Shown here: positions 1-8,469 of the stretch, in pieces
Layout: each line of letters starts with the position of its first letter
Position numbering within the stretch: position 1 is the first letter of the stretch
Made by a program: the position numbers and the translations under genes
NCBI GenBank assembly: GCA_900478215.1
Contig: LS483478.1
Span: forward strand, 2,170,001-2,234,000
Origin: Salmonella enterica subsp. houtenae serovar Houten
Lineage (GTDB): Bacteria; Pseudomonadota; Gammaproteobacteria; Enterobacterales; Enterobacteriaceae
Reading direction: 5' to 3'
DNA: 64,000 bases
The notes under the pieces: model-generated
Told to the model about the DNA's origin: nothing
The model's database searches: none
What the model saw: the letters and a program-made list of their open reading frames with translations, nothing else

Positions 1-16
1 TGTAAAGGACGGTACT

Positions 17-271
17 ATGATCATGATGAAGCTGAAATCGGCGAAGGGGAAAAAATTTCTGTTATGCCTGCTGGCAGTGTTTATCATTGCGGCCTCGGTT
101 GTAACGCGCGCGACTATCGGCGGTGTGATTGAGCAATATCATATTCCACTGTCCGAGTGGACAAGTTCCATGTATGCCATTCAGTCGGCAATGATATTCG
201 TTTATAGTCTGGTGTTCACTATACTGTTGGCTATTCCTTTGGGGATCTATTTCCTCGGCGGAGATGAGTAA
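17..271 (+). CDS. ynaJ: YnaJ, small inner-membrane protein
   Basis: An 84-aa protein nearly identical to what I recall of E. coli YnaJ (DUF2534). It has a basic N-terminus followed by two hydrophobic segments, at about residues 14-32 and 50-77, which suggests a small inner-membrane protein with two helices. An AGGA ribosome-binding site precedes the first ATG; two further in-frame ATGs at codons 3 and 4 are also possible starts. It converges on uspE, as in E. coli. The biochemical role is unknown. Confidence 0.85.
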   Translation: MIMMKLKSAKGKKFLLCLLAVFIIAASVVTRATIGGVIEQYHIPLSEWTSSMYAIQSAMIFVYSLVFTILLAIPLGIYFLGGDE

Positions 272-287
272 CATGAATCGGGTATTA

Positions 288-310
288 GCCGGATGACAGC
301 GCCATCCGGC
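288..310. terminator. REP-like hairpin between ynaJ and uspE
   Basis: Eight-base arms (GCCGGATG / CATCCGGC) enclose a seven-base loop in the gap between two convergent genes. The arms resemble the core of enterobacterial REP elements. It may act as a shared 3'-end stabiliser or terminator; there is no strong T-run on either side. Confidence 0.55.
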
Positions 311-325
311 AGGACGGAAGTGGGG

Positions 326-1273
326 TTAATCGTCCTCATCGTCCAGTTCAACTGGCGTCTGATACTCATCAGGCTTAATGACTAACAGGTCGCAGCGCAG
401 ATGGTCAATGACCTGTTCGGCCGTGTTCCCCAGAAACGCGGCCGAGAGTCCGGTACGTCCAACGGTGCCAAGCACAACGATCCCCGCCTGGAGATGTTCG
501 GCAAGATCCGGGATAACTTCTTCCGGCAAGCCTTTTTCCACATGCGTAACTTTTTCATCGATGCTGAATTTCTGGCGCAGCGCTTTCATCGCCAGCAAAT
601 GCTGGCCTCTGATGGCGTCGTTATATACGCTGGGATCAAATTCCGGCAGCTCAATGGCGATATTGATTGGCGTAACGGGGTAGGCGCCGACCAGGTGCAC
701 TTCAGTATGATTAACCTGCTCCGCCAACTGTAAGGTCTCTTTTACCAGCTTTTCGTTAAGAGCATTGTGGTAGGGTTCTTCGCTTGCCAGGTTCACGGCG
801 ACCAGTGCTTTGCCACCTTCTGGCCACGGCTGATCTTTGACCATCCACACGGGGCTTGGGCATTTACGCAGCAAATGCCAGTCAGTAGGGGTAAAAATGA
901 CCGCTTCCAGTCGATCGTGCTGATGCGCCATTTTCAACACCAGATCGTGACTGCTGGCGATAACCTCCTGAATGATGGCCTCAAAGGGACGATTGTGCCA
1001 GACCACTTTAATTTCAATGGGGACACCGGCTTCAAGATAATATTTCGCCTGCTCACGTATCCAGGCTGTGCGTTGGCTTATTACGCCCTGACGCATTGCG
1101 GTGCGTTCGTCAGGGGAAAGCAGGGTGGTCATCTCATACGAGAAATCGTAAATAGGCAGGAAAGCTTTAATTTTGCCGCCAATCCGTTGATGCAAATAAA
1201 CTGCTCGCCGTAATGCGGGTTGGTCGTCCTGATTGGGATCGATGACCACCAGCATATTTTGATACATAGCCAT
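326..1273 (-). CDS. uspE: Universal stress protein E (tandem UspA domains)
   Basis: A 315-aa cytoplasmic protein with two tandem universal-stress domains, about residues 1-150 and 155-310. The second domain ends in a G-T-V-G-R-T-G type nucleotide-loop sequence. UspE takes part in stress survival, motility/adhesion balance and resistance to DNA damage in E. coli. The start is the MAMYQN methionine at 1273: it has an AAGGAG site just upstream and matches the E. coli start, whereas the longer frame adds only eight residues. It lies next to fnr and is transcribed the same way, as in E. coli. Confidence 0.93.
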   Translation of the reverse strand: MAMYQNMLVVIDPNQDDQPALRRAVYLHQRIGGKIKAFLPIYDFSYEMTTLLSPDERTAMRQGVISQRTAWIREQAKYYLEAGVPIEIKVVWHNRPFEAIIQEVIASSHDLVLKMAHQHDRLEAVIFTPTDWHLLRKCPSPVWMVKDQPWPEGGKALVAVNLASEEPYHNALNEKLVKETLQLAEQVNHTEVHLVGAYPVTPINIAIELPEFDPSVYNDAIRGQHLLAMKALRQKFSIDEKVTHVEKGLPEEVIPDLAEHLQAGIVVLGTVGRTGLSAAFLGNTAEQVIDHLRCDLLVIKPDEYQTPVELDDEDD

Positions 1274-1423
1274 ACAGGGTCTCCTTACAACTGTCATCGC
1301 AGTTTGTAACTAAAGAGTAACTCAAATATGGTGAATGAAACAGAGGAAGCGCTTCTGCCAGATCAATAAATCAGAAAAATTTAACGATATGGCAGAAGAT
1401 AACATCAATGGTTTAGCTGACGT

Positions 1424-2176
1424 TTAAGCGACGTTGCGGGTATGACCGGCCAGGGCCGCCAGCGCATCGCTGTTTTCAATAGTAATATACTTACCTTTCA
1501 CCGCCAGCATACCGCTTTTCTGGAAACGCCCCAGCAGACGGCTAATAGTTTCGACCGTTAAGCCAAGATAGTTGCCGATATCGCCACGGGTCATCGTCAG
1601 GCGGAATTCACGCGGTGAAAAACCACGCTGCGCAAAGCGGCGGGACAGGTTGTAAATAAACGCGGCCAGACGTTCTTCGGCGTTTTTCTTCGACAATAAC
1701 AGGATCATATCCTGATCGCCTTTAATTTCACCGCTCATCAGACGCATCATTTGCTGACGCAGGTTAGGCATTTTGCCGGACAGGTCATCCAGCGTCTCAA
1801 AGGGGATTTCACATACCATTGAGGTTTCTAGCGCTTGCGCAAAGCTCGGATGATGACCGCTGCCAATGGCGTCAAAACCCACCAGGTCGCCTGCTAAATG
1901 GAATCCAGTAATCTGCTCATCGCCTTGCTCGGTAATGGTGTAGCTTTTAATCGTTCCGGAGCGGATAGCATAGAGCGATTTCAGTTCATCACCTGCTTTA
2001 AACAGAGTTTGCCCTTTTTGAATGGGCTTTTTGCGCTCGATAATATTATCAAGCTGATCAAGCTCATGCTCATTAAGTGTGAACGGGATGCAAAGCTGGC
2101 TGATACTGCAATCCTGGCAATGGATAGCACAACCGCCAGACTGAATGCGCCGTATAATTCGCTTTTCCGGGATCAT
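1424..2176 (-). CDS. fnr: FNR, oxygen-sensing global transcription regulator
   Basis: A 250-aa CRP/FNR-family regulator that binds DNA as a dimer when its [4Fe-4S] cluster is intact, switching the cell to anaerobic metabolism. The N-terminal cysteine cluster is visible (C16, C20, C23, C29), with C122 in the sensor domain. A cyclic-nucleotide-like beta-roll follows, then a C-terminal helix-turn-helix containing the V-E-T-I-S-R recognition helix. The start was set at MIPEKR because the 60-residue upstream extension runs through the promoter and the FNR box. An FNR site upstream indicates autoregulation, and a second one controls FnrS in this window. Confidence 0.97.
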   Translation of the reverse strand: MIPEKRIIRRIQSGGCAIHCQDCSISQLCIPFTLNEHELDQLDNIIERKKPIQKGQTLFKAGDELKSLYAIRSGTIKSYTITEQGDEQITGFHLAGDLVGFDAIGSGHHPSFAQALETSMVCEIPFETLDDLSGKMPNLRQQMMRLMSGEIKGDQDMILLLSKKNAEERLAAFIYNLSRRFAQRGFSPREFRLTMTRGDIGNYLGLTVETISRLLGRFQKSGMLAVKGKYITIENSDALAALAGHTRNVA

Positions 2177-2195
2177 AGGTCTGCTCAAGCCGTAA

Positions 2196-2209
2196 TTGAT
2201 ATTTGTCAA
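2196..2209 (-). promoter_or_regulatory. FNR box in the fnr promoter
   Basis: On the minus strand the sequence is TTGACAAATATCAA, matching the FNR consensus TTGAT-N4-ATCAA in 9 of 10 specified bases. It starts 20 bp upstream of the fnr start codon, so it overlaps or lies downstream of the promoter. This is the position expected for negative autoregulation. Confidence 0.85.
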
Positions 2210-2371
2210 TTTTAACATCTTTTTGGTGAGCGCGTAAGTCTGAGCTATCCCGGAGAAGGAATAATTCAAGTATAAGTTTGATGAATGTTTGTATCTATTT
2301 GAAAATACGTAGTTTATCTGTGGTTGCTTTACATAAAAGTGTGATCGATAAGGCACTTTTTGCCTGTATAT

Positions 2372-2887
2372 TCATAATAAAAGATAGCCTTCATGGCGTA
2401 ATAGCCACTCTTTTCGTTGCACGCCGCCTGCGTATCCGGTCATAGTGCCGTTACGCCCGATGACGCGATGACATGGAACGACAATACTGATTGGGTTCGC
2501 GCCATTCGCAGCACCGACTGCGCGCGCGGCGCCCGGTCGTCCCAGTTGCTCCGCCAGTTGACCATAGTGCATCACCTGCCCGCAGGGGATAGTGCGCAAA
2601 GCCTGCCATACTTCTCGTTGAAAAGGCGTGCCTCCTGTAGCGGTTTCCAGGGTATCAATTACGGCGAGATTGCCTGCAAAATAATCTGCAAGCTTATCGC
2701 TGAGCCCACCGGGGTTAGTCGCAGAAATGCGTTCATAGCCTTCGTGACGGTAGTGTATGTCAAGCAACTGCTCCATACGATCGCGGTACTGTTCCCACTC
2801 AACGGCCCGCAGTCGAAACTGCTCATCGCAAACCACCCATAACGGACCTAATGGCGTGGCTATCTTCTCTTCAAGTAATCTCAGCAT
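2372..2887 (-). CDS. ogt: Ogt, O6-alkylguanine-DNA alkyltransferase
   Basis: A 171-aa suicide DNA-repair protein that moves alkyl groups from O6-alkylguanine (and O4-alkylthymine) to its own cysteine. The active-site motif V-P-C-H-R-V-I-G is intact near residue 139, and the preceding winged-helix DNA-binding region (about 85-130) aligns with E. coli Ogt. The start MLRLLEEK at 2887 is preferred over a start four codons upstream, by E. coli homology. It lies directly upstream of fnr on the same strand. Unlike Ada it carries no regulatory domain. Confidence 0.95.
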   Translation of the reverse strand: MLRLLEEKIATPLGPLWVVCDEQFRLRAVEWEQYRDRMEQLLDIHYRHEGYERISATNPGGLSDKLADYFAGNLAVIDTLETATGGTPFQREVWQALRTIPCGQVMHYGQLAEQLGRPGAARAVGAANGANPISIVVPCHRVIGRNGTMTGYAGGVQRKEWLLRHEGYLLL

Positions 2888-3012
2888 CCGTTCTCTCACA
2901 GTGTCTTAGTCTAATGAAAGAGACAAGATATCATGCCAGGAATACCCGCAACCATACTCCTTAAAAGATAGTCAGGGATAACACATTTAGCGACAGTAAT
3001 ATCGTTGGCGGA

Positions 3013-3104
3013 GAAAAATAGAGCCTGGCGACATCGTCCAGGCTCGAGAGGAGATATCGTGCGCTTTCCTTAACTATAAACACGCTATTTTTCGGTTGGC
3101 GTGT
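3013..3104 (-). ncRNA. McaS-like small RNA
   Basis: E. coli McaS (IsrA) lies in the same place, next to smrA (ydaL). The minus strand here shows the same architecture in 92 nt: a 5' stem-loop (ACACGC / GCGTGT), a single-stranded middle, and a strong 3' hairpin (GAGCCTGG / CCAGGCTC, 3021-3045) followed by TATTTTTC. The terminator loop resembles that of E. coli McaS, but the first half has diverged. A TATAAA -10 box sits at 3111-3116, at the right distance from an A start at 3104. McaS is an Hfq-dependent RNA that controls curli and motility in E. coli; function here is inferred. Confidence 0.6.
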
Positions 3105-3338
3105 AACATATTTATAACTAATTTTTAAAGCGTTCGCTATCACTATGAGTGATTGATTACAATAAATCTTAACTCAAATTCATGAGGTTAACCCTGCCTT
3201 GACTGGCGCTAAAATGTGCCGGACAACGCGGTGAATTGCATTACATTGTCGTTGTTATTGGAAACAACTGTAAACCGTTGTCGGTATAACAGGGCGCGGT
3301 TATGATAGCGGCTGTCGCAAAACGCTGGAGGATGAATC

Positions 3339-3902
3339 ATGAACCTTGACGATAAAGCGCTGTTTCTTGACGCCATGGAGGATGTCCAGCCGCTGAAACG
3401 CCATACTGATGTACATTGGCAGCCAACGCGTAATCTTAAAACGCCCCAGCGTATCGACACGCTTCAGCTTGATAATTTCCTGACGACGGGATTTCTGGAT
3501 ATTCTGCCGCTGAATGAACCGCTGGAATTTCGTCGGGAAGGATTGCAGCAAGGCGTCATCGACAAGTTACGCAGTGGAAAATACCCTCAGCAGGCCAGCC
3601 TCAACTTGTTACGCCAGCCGGTCGAAACGTGCCGAAAAATGTTGTTTCGTTTTATCCTGGAGGCGCAGAAGGAGGGGTTGCGTAATGTCCTGATCATTCA
3701 TGGTAAAGGGCGAGAGGCGAAATCGCATGCCAATATCGTCCGAAGCTATGTGGCCCGCTGGTTGACAGAGTTTGAGGATGTACAGGCTTATTGTTCGGCG
3801 CTACCGCATCATGGCGGCGGCGGGGCATGTTATGTCGCGTTACGTAAAACGGTGCAGGCTAAACAGGATAACTGGGAGCGCCATGCGAAGCGCAGTCGGT
3901 AA
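3339..3902 (+). CDS. smrA: SmrA, Smr-domain DNA endonuclease
   Basis: A 187-aa protein with a C-terminal Smr (small MutS-related) domain, about residues 85-170. The I-H-G-K-G motif lies near 126-130, and a later P-H-H-G-G-G-G-A loop is also visible. E. coli SmrA (YdaL) is a DNA-nicking endonuclease of unclear physiological role. The N-terminal 80 residues are polar and match the YdaL extension. A GGAGG site precedes the ATG. In E. coli it sits between abgR/mcaS and dgcM; here the abg operon is absent upstream and a chemoreceptor follows in place of dgcM. Confidence 0.88.
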   Translation: MNLDDKALFLDAMEDVQPLKRHTDVHWQPTRNLKTPQRIDTLQLDNFLTTGFLDILPLNEPLEFRREGLQQGVIDKLRSGKYPQQASLNLLRQPVETCRKMLFRFILEAQKEGLRNVLIIHGKGREAKSHANIVRSYVARWLTEFEDVQAYCSALPHHGGGGACYVALRKTVQAKQDNWERHAKRSR

Positions 3903-3909
3903 ATCGTTG

Positions 3910-3933
3910 CCGCTGGCGGACAGAACCGCCAGC
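3910..3933 (+). terminator. Hairpin after smrA
   Basis: A nine-base stem (CGCTGGCGG / CCGCCAGCG) with a six-base loop lies seven bases after the smrA stop. No T-run follows, so it may be a stabilising 3' hairpin rather than a strong terminator. The rest of the gap to 4315 is AT-rich, and I see no gene in it. Confidence 0.5.
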
Positions 3934-4315
3934 GCAGGCTCGCGCGAACCGGGTTTCATGCCTGATATAATGCCTCATCCAAACGCTTAAGATTCTGCAA
4001 GAGAACGGGCTATAACCTGGCTGTTCGCGGTAATAGCACGGAGAAACATTCATTCGCTTATTTAAGCGTCTATTAAAACGTACCCTTATCCAGCTTAACT
4101 GTTAAGCAGAAAAGGGTGATAAATACATCACTTGTCAATATGGTTGGATGAATATCCTGGCATAGCGAATATATGTGATTTTATCTGTTGCACTAAGTGA
4201 AATGGCGACGGTCTGGTATTGAATATGGAGAATGTGAAAGAAACGAATAGCAATAGGTATCTGAAATGCTATAAAAATAAAACCTGTCTCCTATCCTGGT
4301 TGTAGGCTATCAAAA

Positions 4316-5443
4316 ATGTTAAGAAATATTAGCGTCAGGACATGCATTATTCTATTTATGGCATGTACGTTTCTATTGGCGGATGCTTTACAAATAATCT
4401 TTCTGCACGAGCTTCGTATTTTAATTACGTTTAATATCCTCTATCTGACCGCAATATTACTGCTTTGGTGGTATATGACCTATTATCTGGTTGTGCCGAT
4501 TAATACCGTTAAGAAAAGTATTGAAGAGGTCACAGCAGGGAACTTGTCTATTCATATTTCCGAATTTGGCAATAATTGTGCCGGGCGGCTCATCCCCGGG
4601 ATTAATAGCTTGTCGGATAATATTTCAGCGCTGGTGCGCGAAATCAGATCCTCTTCGCAAACGGCAATGACGCTTTCTGAACAACTGGCGGCACGCAGCA
4701 TGGCGCTATCCGTAAAGACGGAACAGCAGTCGGCCTCGTTAATTCAAACTGCCGCCAGTATGGATGAAATGGCGGCGAGTACCAAAAACAATGCGGATAA
4801 TACCCGAATGGCGAGCATTCAGGCGGATTGTGCAACCCAATGCGCCCGTAAAGGCGGCGAATTAATGGTGCGGGTTGCAGAAAATATGCGTTCTATTACC
4901 GACTGTGCGTCGCAGATGACGGAGATTATTTCATTGATTGACGGTATCGCATTTCAGACTAATATTCTGGCGCTTAACGCGGCGGTAGAGGCTGCGCGGG
5001 CGGGCGATCATGGAAAAGGTTTCTCCGTGGTGGCCGGGGAAGTGCGTAATCTGGCGCATCGTAGCGCCGAGGCGGCAAAAAGTATTAAGGCGCTTATCGA
5101 CGTTACGCATGACAATGTTCGGCAGGGGGACGCCATTGTGCGGGAGGCTGAAAAAAACATGCAAGAGATTGTTGGCGGCTCCGGGCAATTAAACTTGTTG
5201 ATGAGTGAAATTTCCACCACCACGCGGGAGCAGGAAAAAGGCATCAACCAGATAACCCTGGCATTGAGTGATCTGGAAAGCGCAACCCAAAGCAATGTTT
5301 TAATGGTGGAAGCGCTATCCGCTTCTTCGGATGTTTTAAAGGCGCAGGTGATCGAGTTACAGACTAAAACCGACAAATTTCGTTTAAGCCAGCCGGGTTA
5401 CAGTGAACATGCGCTGTCGCGCGCTCATGTGTCATCTCTTTAA
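4316..5443 (+). CDS. Methyl-accepting chemotaxis protein lacking a periplasmic sensor domain
   Basis: A 375-aa chemoreceptor. Two hydrophobic segments (about residues 8-24 and 34-58) are joined by only about ten residues, so there is essentially no periplasmic ligand domain. A HAMP-like stretch follows (60-110), then methylation helices with paired Q/E sites. The conserved signalling tip F-Q-T-N-I-L-A-L-N-A-A-V-E-A-A-R-A-G lies near 211-228. It ends without the NWETF CheR/CheB tether. I recall a Salmonella receptor of this kind at this position (Tip/STM1657-like). It occupies the slot of dgcM in E. coli K-12. A sensory input through the membrane or cytoplasm is inferred. Confidence 0.88.
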   Translation: MLRNISVRTCIILFMACTFLLADALQIIFLHELRILITFNILYLTAILLLWWYMTYYLVVPINTVKKSIEEVTAGNLSIHISEFGNNCAGRLIPGINSLSDNISALVREIRSSSQTAMTLSEQLAARSMALSVKTEQQSASLIQTAASMDEMAASTKNNADNTRMASIQADCATQCARKGGELMVRVAENMRSITDCASQMTEIISLIDGIAFQTNILALNAAVEAARAGDHGKGFSVVAGEVRNLAHRSAEAAKSIKALIDVTHDNVRQGDAIVREAEKNMQEIVGGSGQLNLLMSEISTTTREQEKGINQITLALSDLESATQSNVLMVEALSASSDVLKAQVIELQTKTDKFRLSQPGYSEHALSRAHVSSL

Positions 5444-5485
5444 ACCATCACCAGGCGCGGCCAGTCCTGGTAATACATTTTTGGT

Positions 5486-5512
5486 AAGCGCCTGTTGCTA
5501 AGGCGCTTTTTT
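5486..5512 (+). terminator. Rho-independent terminator of the chemoreceptor gene
   Basis: An AAGCGCCT / AGGCGCTT stem with a seven-base loop runs into TTTTTT, 40 bp after the stop codon and before zntB. Confidence 0.85.
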
Positions 5513-5615
5513 CGCACGTTCCCGTCATTCTTTTTGCGCAATGAGAAAATGAGAGATTGCTTAACCTTTCTCGAAAGCTAGACTAACGGCATGAGAGTTG
5601 TAACGTGGAGGCGCT

Positions 5616-6599
5616 GTGGAAGCCATTAAGGGATCGGATGTGAACGTGCCGGATGCCGTTTTCGCATGGCTACTGGATGGTCGTGGTGGAGTAAAATCGC
5701 TCGAAGATAATGATGTGATCGATAGTCAGCACCCCTGTTGGCTACATCTAAATTATACCCATCCGGATAGTGCCCGCTGGTTGGCTTCAACGCCTTTGCT
5801 CCCCAATAACGTGCGTGATGCGCTGGCTGGTGAAAGTTCGCGCCCGCGCGTAAGCCGTATGGGAGAAGGGACGCTCATTACGCTGCGCTGTATTAATGGC
5901 AGTACTGATGAACGCCCGGATCAATTAGTGGCAATGCGTTTATATATGGACGAGCGACTCATTGTGTCTACCCGTCAGCGAAAGGTTCTGGCGCTGGACG
6001 ATGTGGTCAGTGATTTGCAGGAAGGCGCCGGGCCCGCAGATTGCGGCGGCTGGTTAGTGGATGTGTGCGATGCGTTAACCGATCATGCCAGTGAATTTAT
6101 TGAAGAGCTACACGATAAAATTATTGATCTGGAAGATAATCTTCTCGACCAGCAAATCCCGCCGCGCGGTTTCCTCGCATTGCTACGTAAACAGCTAATT
6201 GTTATGCGCCGCTATATGGCGCCGCAGCGCGACGTCTATGCCCGGCTTGCGAGTGAACGGTTGCCGTGGATGAGCGACGATCACCGGCGCAGAATGCAGG
6301 ATATCGCCGACAGGCTGGGAAGGGGGCTGGATGAAATTGACGCTTGTATCGCGCGTACTGGCATCATGGCAGATGAAATTGCCCAGGTGATGCAGGAGTC
6401 TCTGGCGCGCAGAACTTATACCATGTCGCTTATGGCGATGGTTTTTCTGCCCAGTACCTTCTTGACGGGGTTATTTGGCGTCAACCTAGGCGGTATTCCC
6501 GGCGGCGGGTGGCGGTTCGGCTTTTCTCTGTTTTGTATTCTGTTAGTTGTCCTGATCGGTGGTGTTACTTTATGGTTGCATCGCAGTAAATGGTTGTAA
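5616..6599 (+). CDS. zntB: ZntB, CorA-family zinc transporter
   Basis: A 327-aa inner-membrane protein of the CorA metal-transporter superfamily, nearly identical to E. coli ZntB. The long N-terminal cytoplasmic domain (1-265) forms the funnel, and two C-terminal helices (about 270-292 and 302-322) frame the pore. The family G-V-N signature lies at the loop (F-G-V-N-L-G-G). S. Typhimurium ZntB was originally described as a zinc exporter; later structural work suggests proton-driven uptake. The start is GTG at 5616 with GGAGG seven bases upstream, giving the standard family length. Confidence 0.95.
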   Translation: MEAIKGSDVNVPDAVFAWLLDGRGGVKSLEDNDVIDSQHPCWLHLNYTHPDSARWLASTPLLPNNVRDALAGESSRPRVSRMGEGTLITLRCINGSTDERPDQLVAMRLYMDERLIVSTRQRKVLALDDVVSDLQEGAGPADCGGWLVDVCDALTDHASEFIEELHDKIIDLEDNLLDQQIPPRGFLALLRKQLIVMRRYMAPQRDVYARLASERLPWMSDDHRRRMQDIADRLGRGLDEIDACIARTGIMADEIAQVMQESLARRTYTMSLMAMVFLPSTFLTGLFGVNLGGIPGGGWRFGFSLFCILLVVLIGGVTLWLHRSKWL

Positions 6600-6645
6600 C
6601 AACAACGCTTTTTAGACCATTCTGGATGAAAAAACGCCGAGAAAT

Positions 6646-6659
6646 TTGAGCGAAGTCAA
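6646..6659 (+). promoter_or_regulatory. FNR box of the fnrS promoter
   Basis: TTGAG-CGAA-GTCAA is a near-consensus FNR half-site pair. Its centre lies about 42 bp before the FnrS start at 6695, a class II activating position. It ties fnr, 4.5 kb away in this window, to this sRNA. Confidence 0.88.
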
Positions 6660-6694
6660 TAAACCATCTACCTATTCGGGGCAATATCTCTCTC

Positions 6695-6816
6695 GCAGGT
6701 GAATGCAACGTCAAGCGATGGGCGTTGCGCTCCATATTGTCTTACTTCCTTTTTTGAATTACTGCATAGCACAATTGATTCGTACGACGCCGGCTTAGAT
6801 TAGTCGGCTTTTTTTT
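6695..6816 (+). ncRNA. fnrS: FnrS, anaerobically induced small RNA
   Basis: This 122-nt sequence matches E. coli FnrS closely. It begins GCAGGTGAATGCAACG, has the internal GCGATGGGCGTTGCGC hairpin, and ends with a GCCGGCT / AGTCGGC terminator (6789-6808) plus eight T residues. FnrS is Hfq-dependent. It is transcribed under anaerobiosis by FNR (and ArcA) and represses aerobic-metabolism mRNAs such as sodB, maeA and gpmA. Its location between zntB and dbpA is the same as in E. coli. Confidence 0.95.
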
Positions 6817-6874
6817 GCCTGTAGGATATCAGCGTCTACCCTTTAAGAGTCTGATTGACATTCTGGAGGGTAAT

Positions 6875-7057
6875 ATGAGCTGTCTTTTGACCTTATTATA
6901 TCTGCACTCGTCCTTGTCGGACCCGGTTCCCACCGACCCTGTTCCCATTCCTGAACCGCTTCCTCGTCCTCAACCGATGCCCGACCCGCCGCCGGACGAA
7001 GAACCGATTAAAATGTCGCATCAAACGCCCGGATCTGCGAGGATACGCGCCTGCTGA
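6875..7057 (+). CDS. Small proline-rich protein between FnrS and dbpA
   Basis: A 60-aa ORF starting MSCLLTLL with a strong GGAGGG ribosome-binding site. Residues 1-14 are hydrophobic. Residues 17-45 are a run of P-x-P repeats with alternating acidic residues (D-P-V-P-x-D-P-V-P), then a short basic tail. I recall a similarly placed small ORF in E. coli but not a function. The longer frame from 6815 begins inside the FnrS terminator and is unlikely. It ends 28 bp before dbpA and may be co-transcribed with it. Confidence 0.65.
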   Translation: MSCLLTLLYLHSSLSDPVPTDPVPIPEPLPRPQPMPDPPPDEEPIKMSHQTPGSARIRAC

Positions 7058-7085
7058 CTATGAGTCGTTACCGCGAGAGTAAATT

Positions 7086-8459
7086 GTGACCGCTTTTTCA
7101 AACCTGAACGTTCTGCCCGCCGCCCAGCTCAATAACCTTAATGAGCTGGGCTATCTTGAGATGACGCCTGTTCAGGCCGCATCATTACCCGTCATTCTGG
7201 CGGGTAATGATGTGCGTGTGCAGGCCAGGACCGGTAGCGGCAAAACGGCGGCGTTTGGTCTTGGACTCTTGCATCGAATTGACGTCAGTCTGTTCCAGAC
7301 ACAGGCGTTAGTACTGTGCCCGACGCGGGAGCTGGCGGATCAGGTTGCCGGAGAGTTGCGTCGTCTGGCCCGTTTTCTGCCAAATACCAAAATTCTGACC
7401 TTATGCGGTGGGCAACCCTTTGGCGCACAGCGCGACTCGCTTCAACACGCTCCGCATATCATTGTCGCGACGCCGGGGCGCCTGCTGGATCATTTACAAA
7501 AAGAAACCGTATCGCTGGATGCGCTGCATATTCTGGTAATGGATGAAGCAGACCGAATGCTGGATATGGGATTCAGTGACGCCATTGATGAGGTGATCCG
7601 CTTTGCGCCTGCGACGCGCCAGACGTTATTGTTTTCAGCAACCTGGCCTGAGACCATCGCGGCGATTAGCGGTCGTGTACAGCAGCAGCCAATACGTATT
7701 GAAATCGATACGGTAGATGCGCTGCCGGCTATCGAACAACAGTTCTTCGAAACGTCTGCGCAGGGAAAAATTTCGCTGCTACAAACGTTGCTTAGCCAGC
7801 ATCAACCAGCCTCCTGCGTGGTGTTTTGCAATACCAAAAAAGATTGTCAGGCCGTTTGTGATGCGCTTAATGCGGCAGGACAAAGCGCGTTGGCGCTCCA
7901 CGGCGATCTGGAACAACGCGACCGCGACCAGACGTTGGTGCGTTTTGCGAATGGCAGCGCGCGTATTCTGGTTGCCACCGACGTTGCCGCGCGAGGGTTA
8001 GACATTAAATCGCTCGAACTGGTGGTTAACTATGAACTGGCATGGGACCCGGAGGTTCATGTCCATCGCATTGGCCGTACGGCGCGCGCAGGAAGCAGCG
8101 GTCTGGCGATCAGTTTCTGCGCGCCGGAAGAGGCGCAGCGGGCGAATATTCTTTCAGAAATGCTGCAACTCAAGCTGAACTGGCTGAATGCACCCGCCAG
8201 GCAGCCGTTGTTCCCTCTGGCCGCAGAGATGGCGACCCTATGCATTGACGGTGGCAAAAAAGCGAAAATGCGTCCGGGAGATATTTTGGGCGCACTGACT
8301 GGCGATATTGGATTAGACGGCGCGGATATTGGTAAAATTAACGTGCATCCAATGCACGTTTACGTCGCCGTACGTCAAGCGGTAGCGCAAAAAGCCCGGA
8401 CGCAGTTGCAAAACGGGAAGATCAAAGGCAAGTCATGCCGGGTACGACTATTAAAATAA
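7086..8459 (+). CDS. dbpA: DbpA, 23S rRNA-specific DEAD-box RNA helicase
   Basis: A 457-aa ATP-dependent RNA helicase of 50S ribosome assembly that is activated by 23S rRNA hairpin 92. Visible motifs in order are the Q motif with M-T-P-V-Q, Walker A A-R-T-G-S-G-K-T (about residues 46-53), P-T-R-E-L-A, D-E-A-D (about 153), S-A-T, and H-R-I-G-R-T-A-R (about 324). A C-terminal RNA-recognition domain (about 385-457) gives rRNA specificity. The start is GTG at 7086, which matches the E. coli N-terminus. Full length. Confidence 0.96.
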   Translation: MTAFSNLNVLPAAQLNNLNELGYLEMTPVQAASLPVILAGNDVRVQARTGSGKTAAFGLGLLHRIDVSLFQTQALVLCPTRELADQVAGELRRLARFLPNTKILTLCGGQPFGAQRDSLQHAPHIIVATPGRLLDHLQKETVSLDALHILVMDEADRMLDMGFSDAIDEVIRFAPATRQTLLFSATWPETIAAISGRVQQQPIRIEIDTVDALPAIEQQFFETSAQGKISLLQTLLSQHQPASCVVFCNTKKDCQAVCDALNAAGQSALALHGDLEQRDRDQTLVRFANGSARILVATDVAARGLDIKSLELVVNYELAWDPEVHVHRIGRTARAGSSGLAISFCAPEEAQRANILSEMLQLKLNWLNAPARQPLFPLAAEMATLCIDGGKKAKMRPGDILGALTGDIGLDGADIGKINVHPMHVYVAVRQAVAQKARTQLQNGKIKGKSCRVRLLK

Positions 8460-8469
8460 TCGATAGCAT

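Noticed and set aside
2961..3143. 60-codon minus-strand ORF
   Set aside because: It coincides with the McaS-like RNA including its terminator; no ribosome-binding site or homology.
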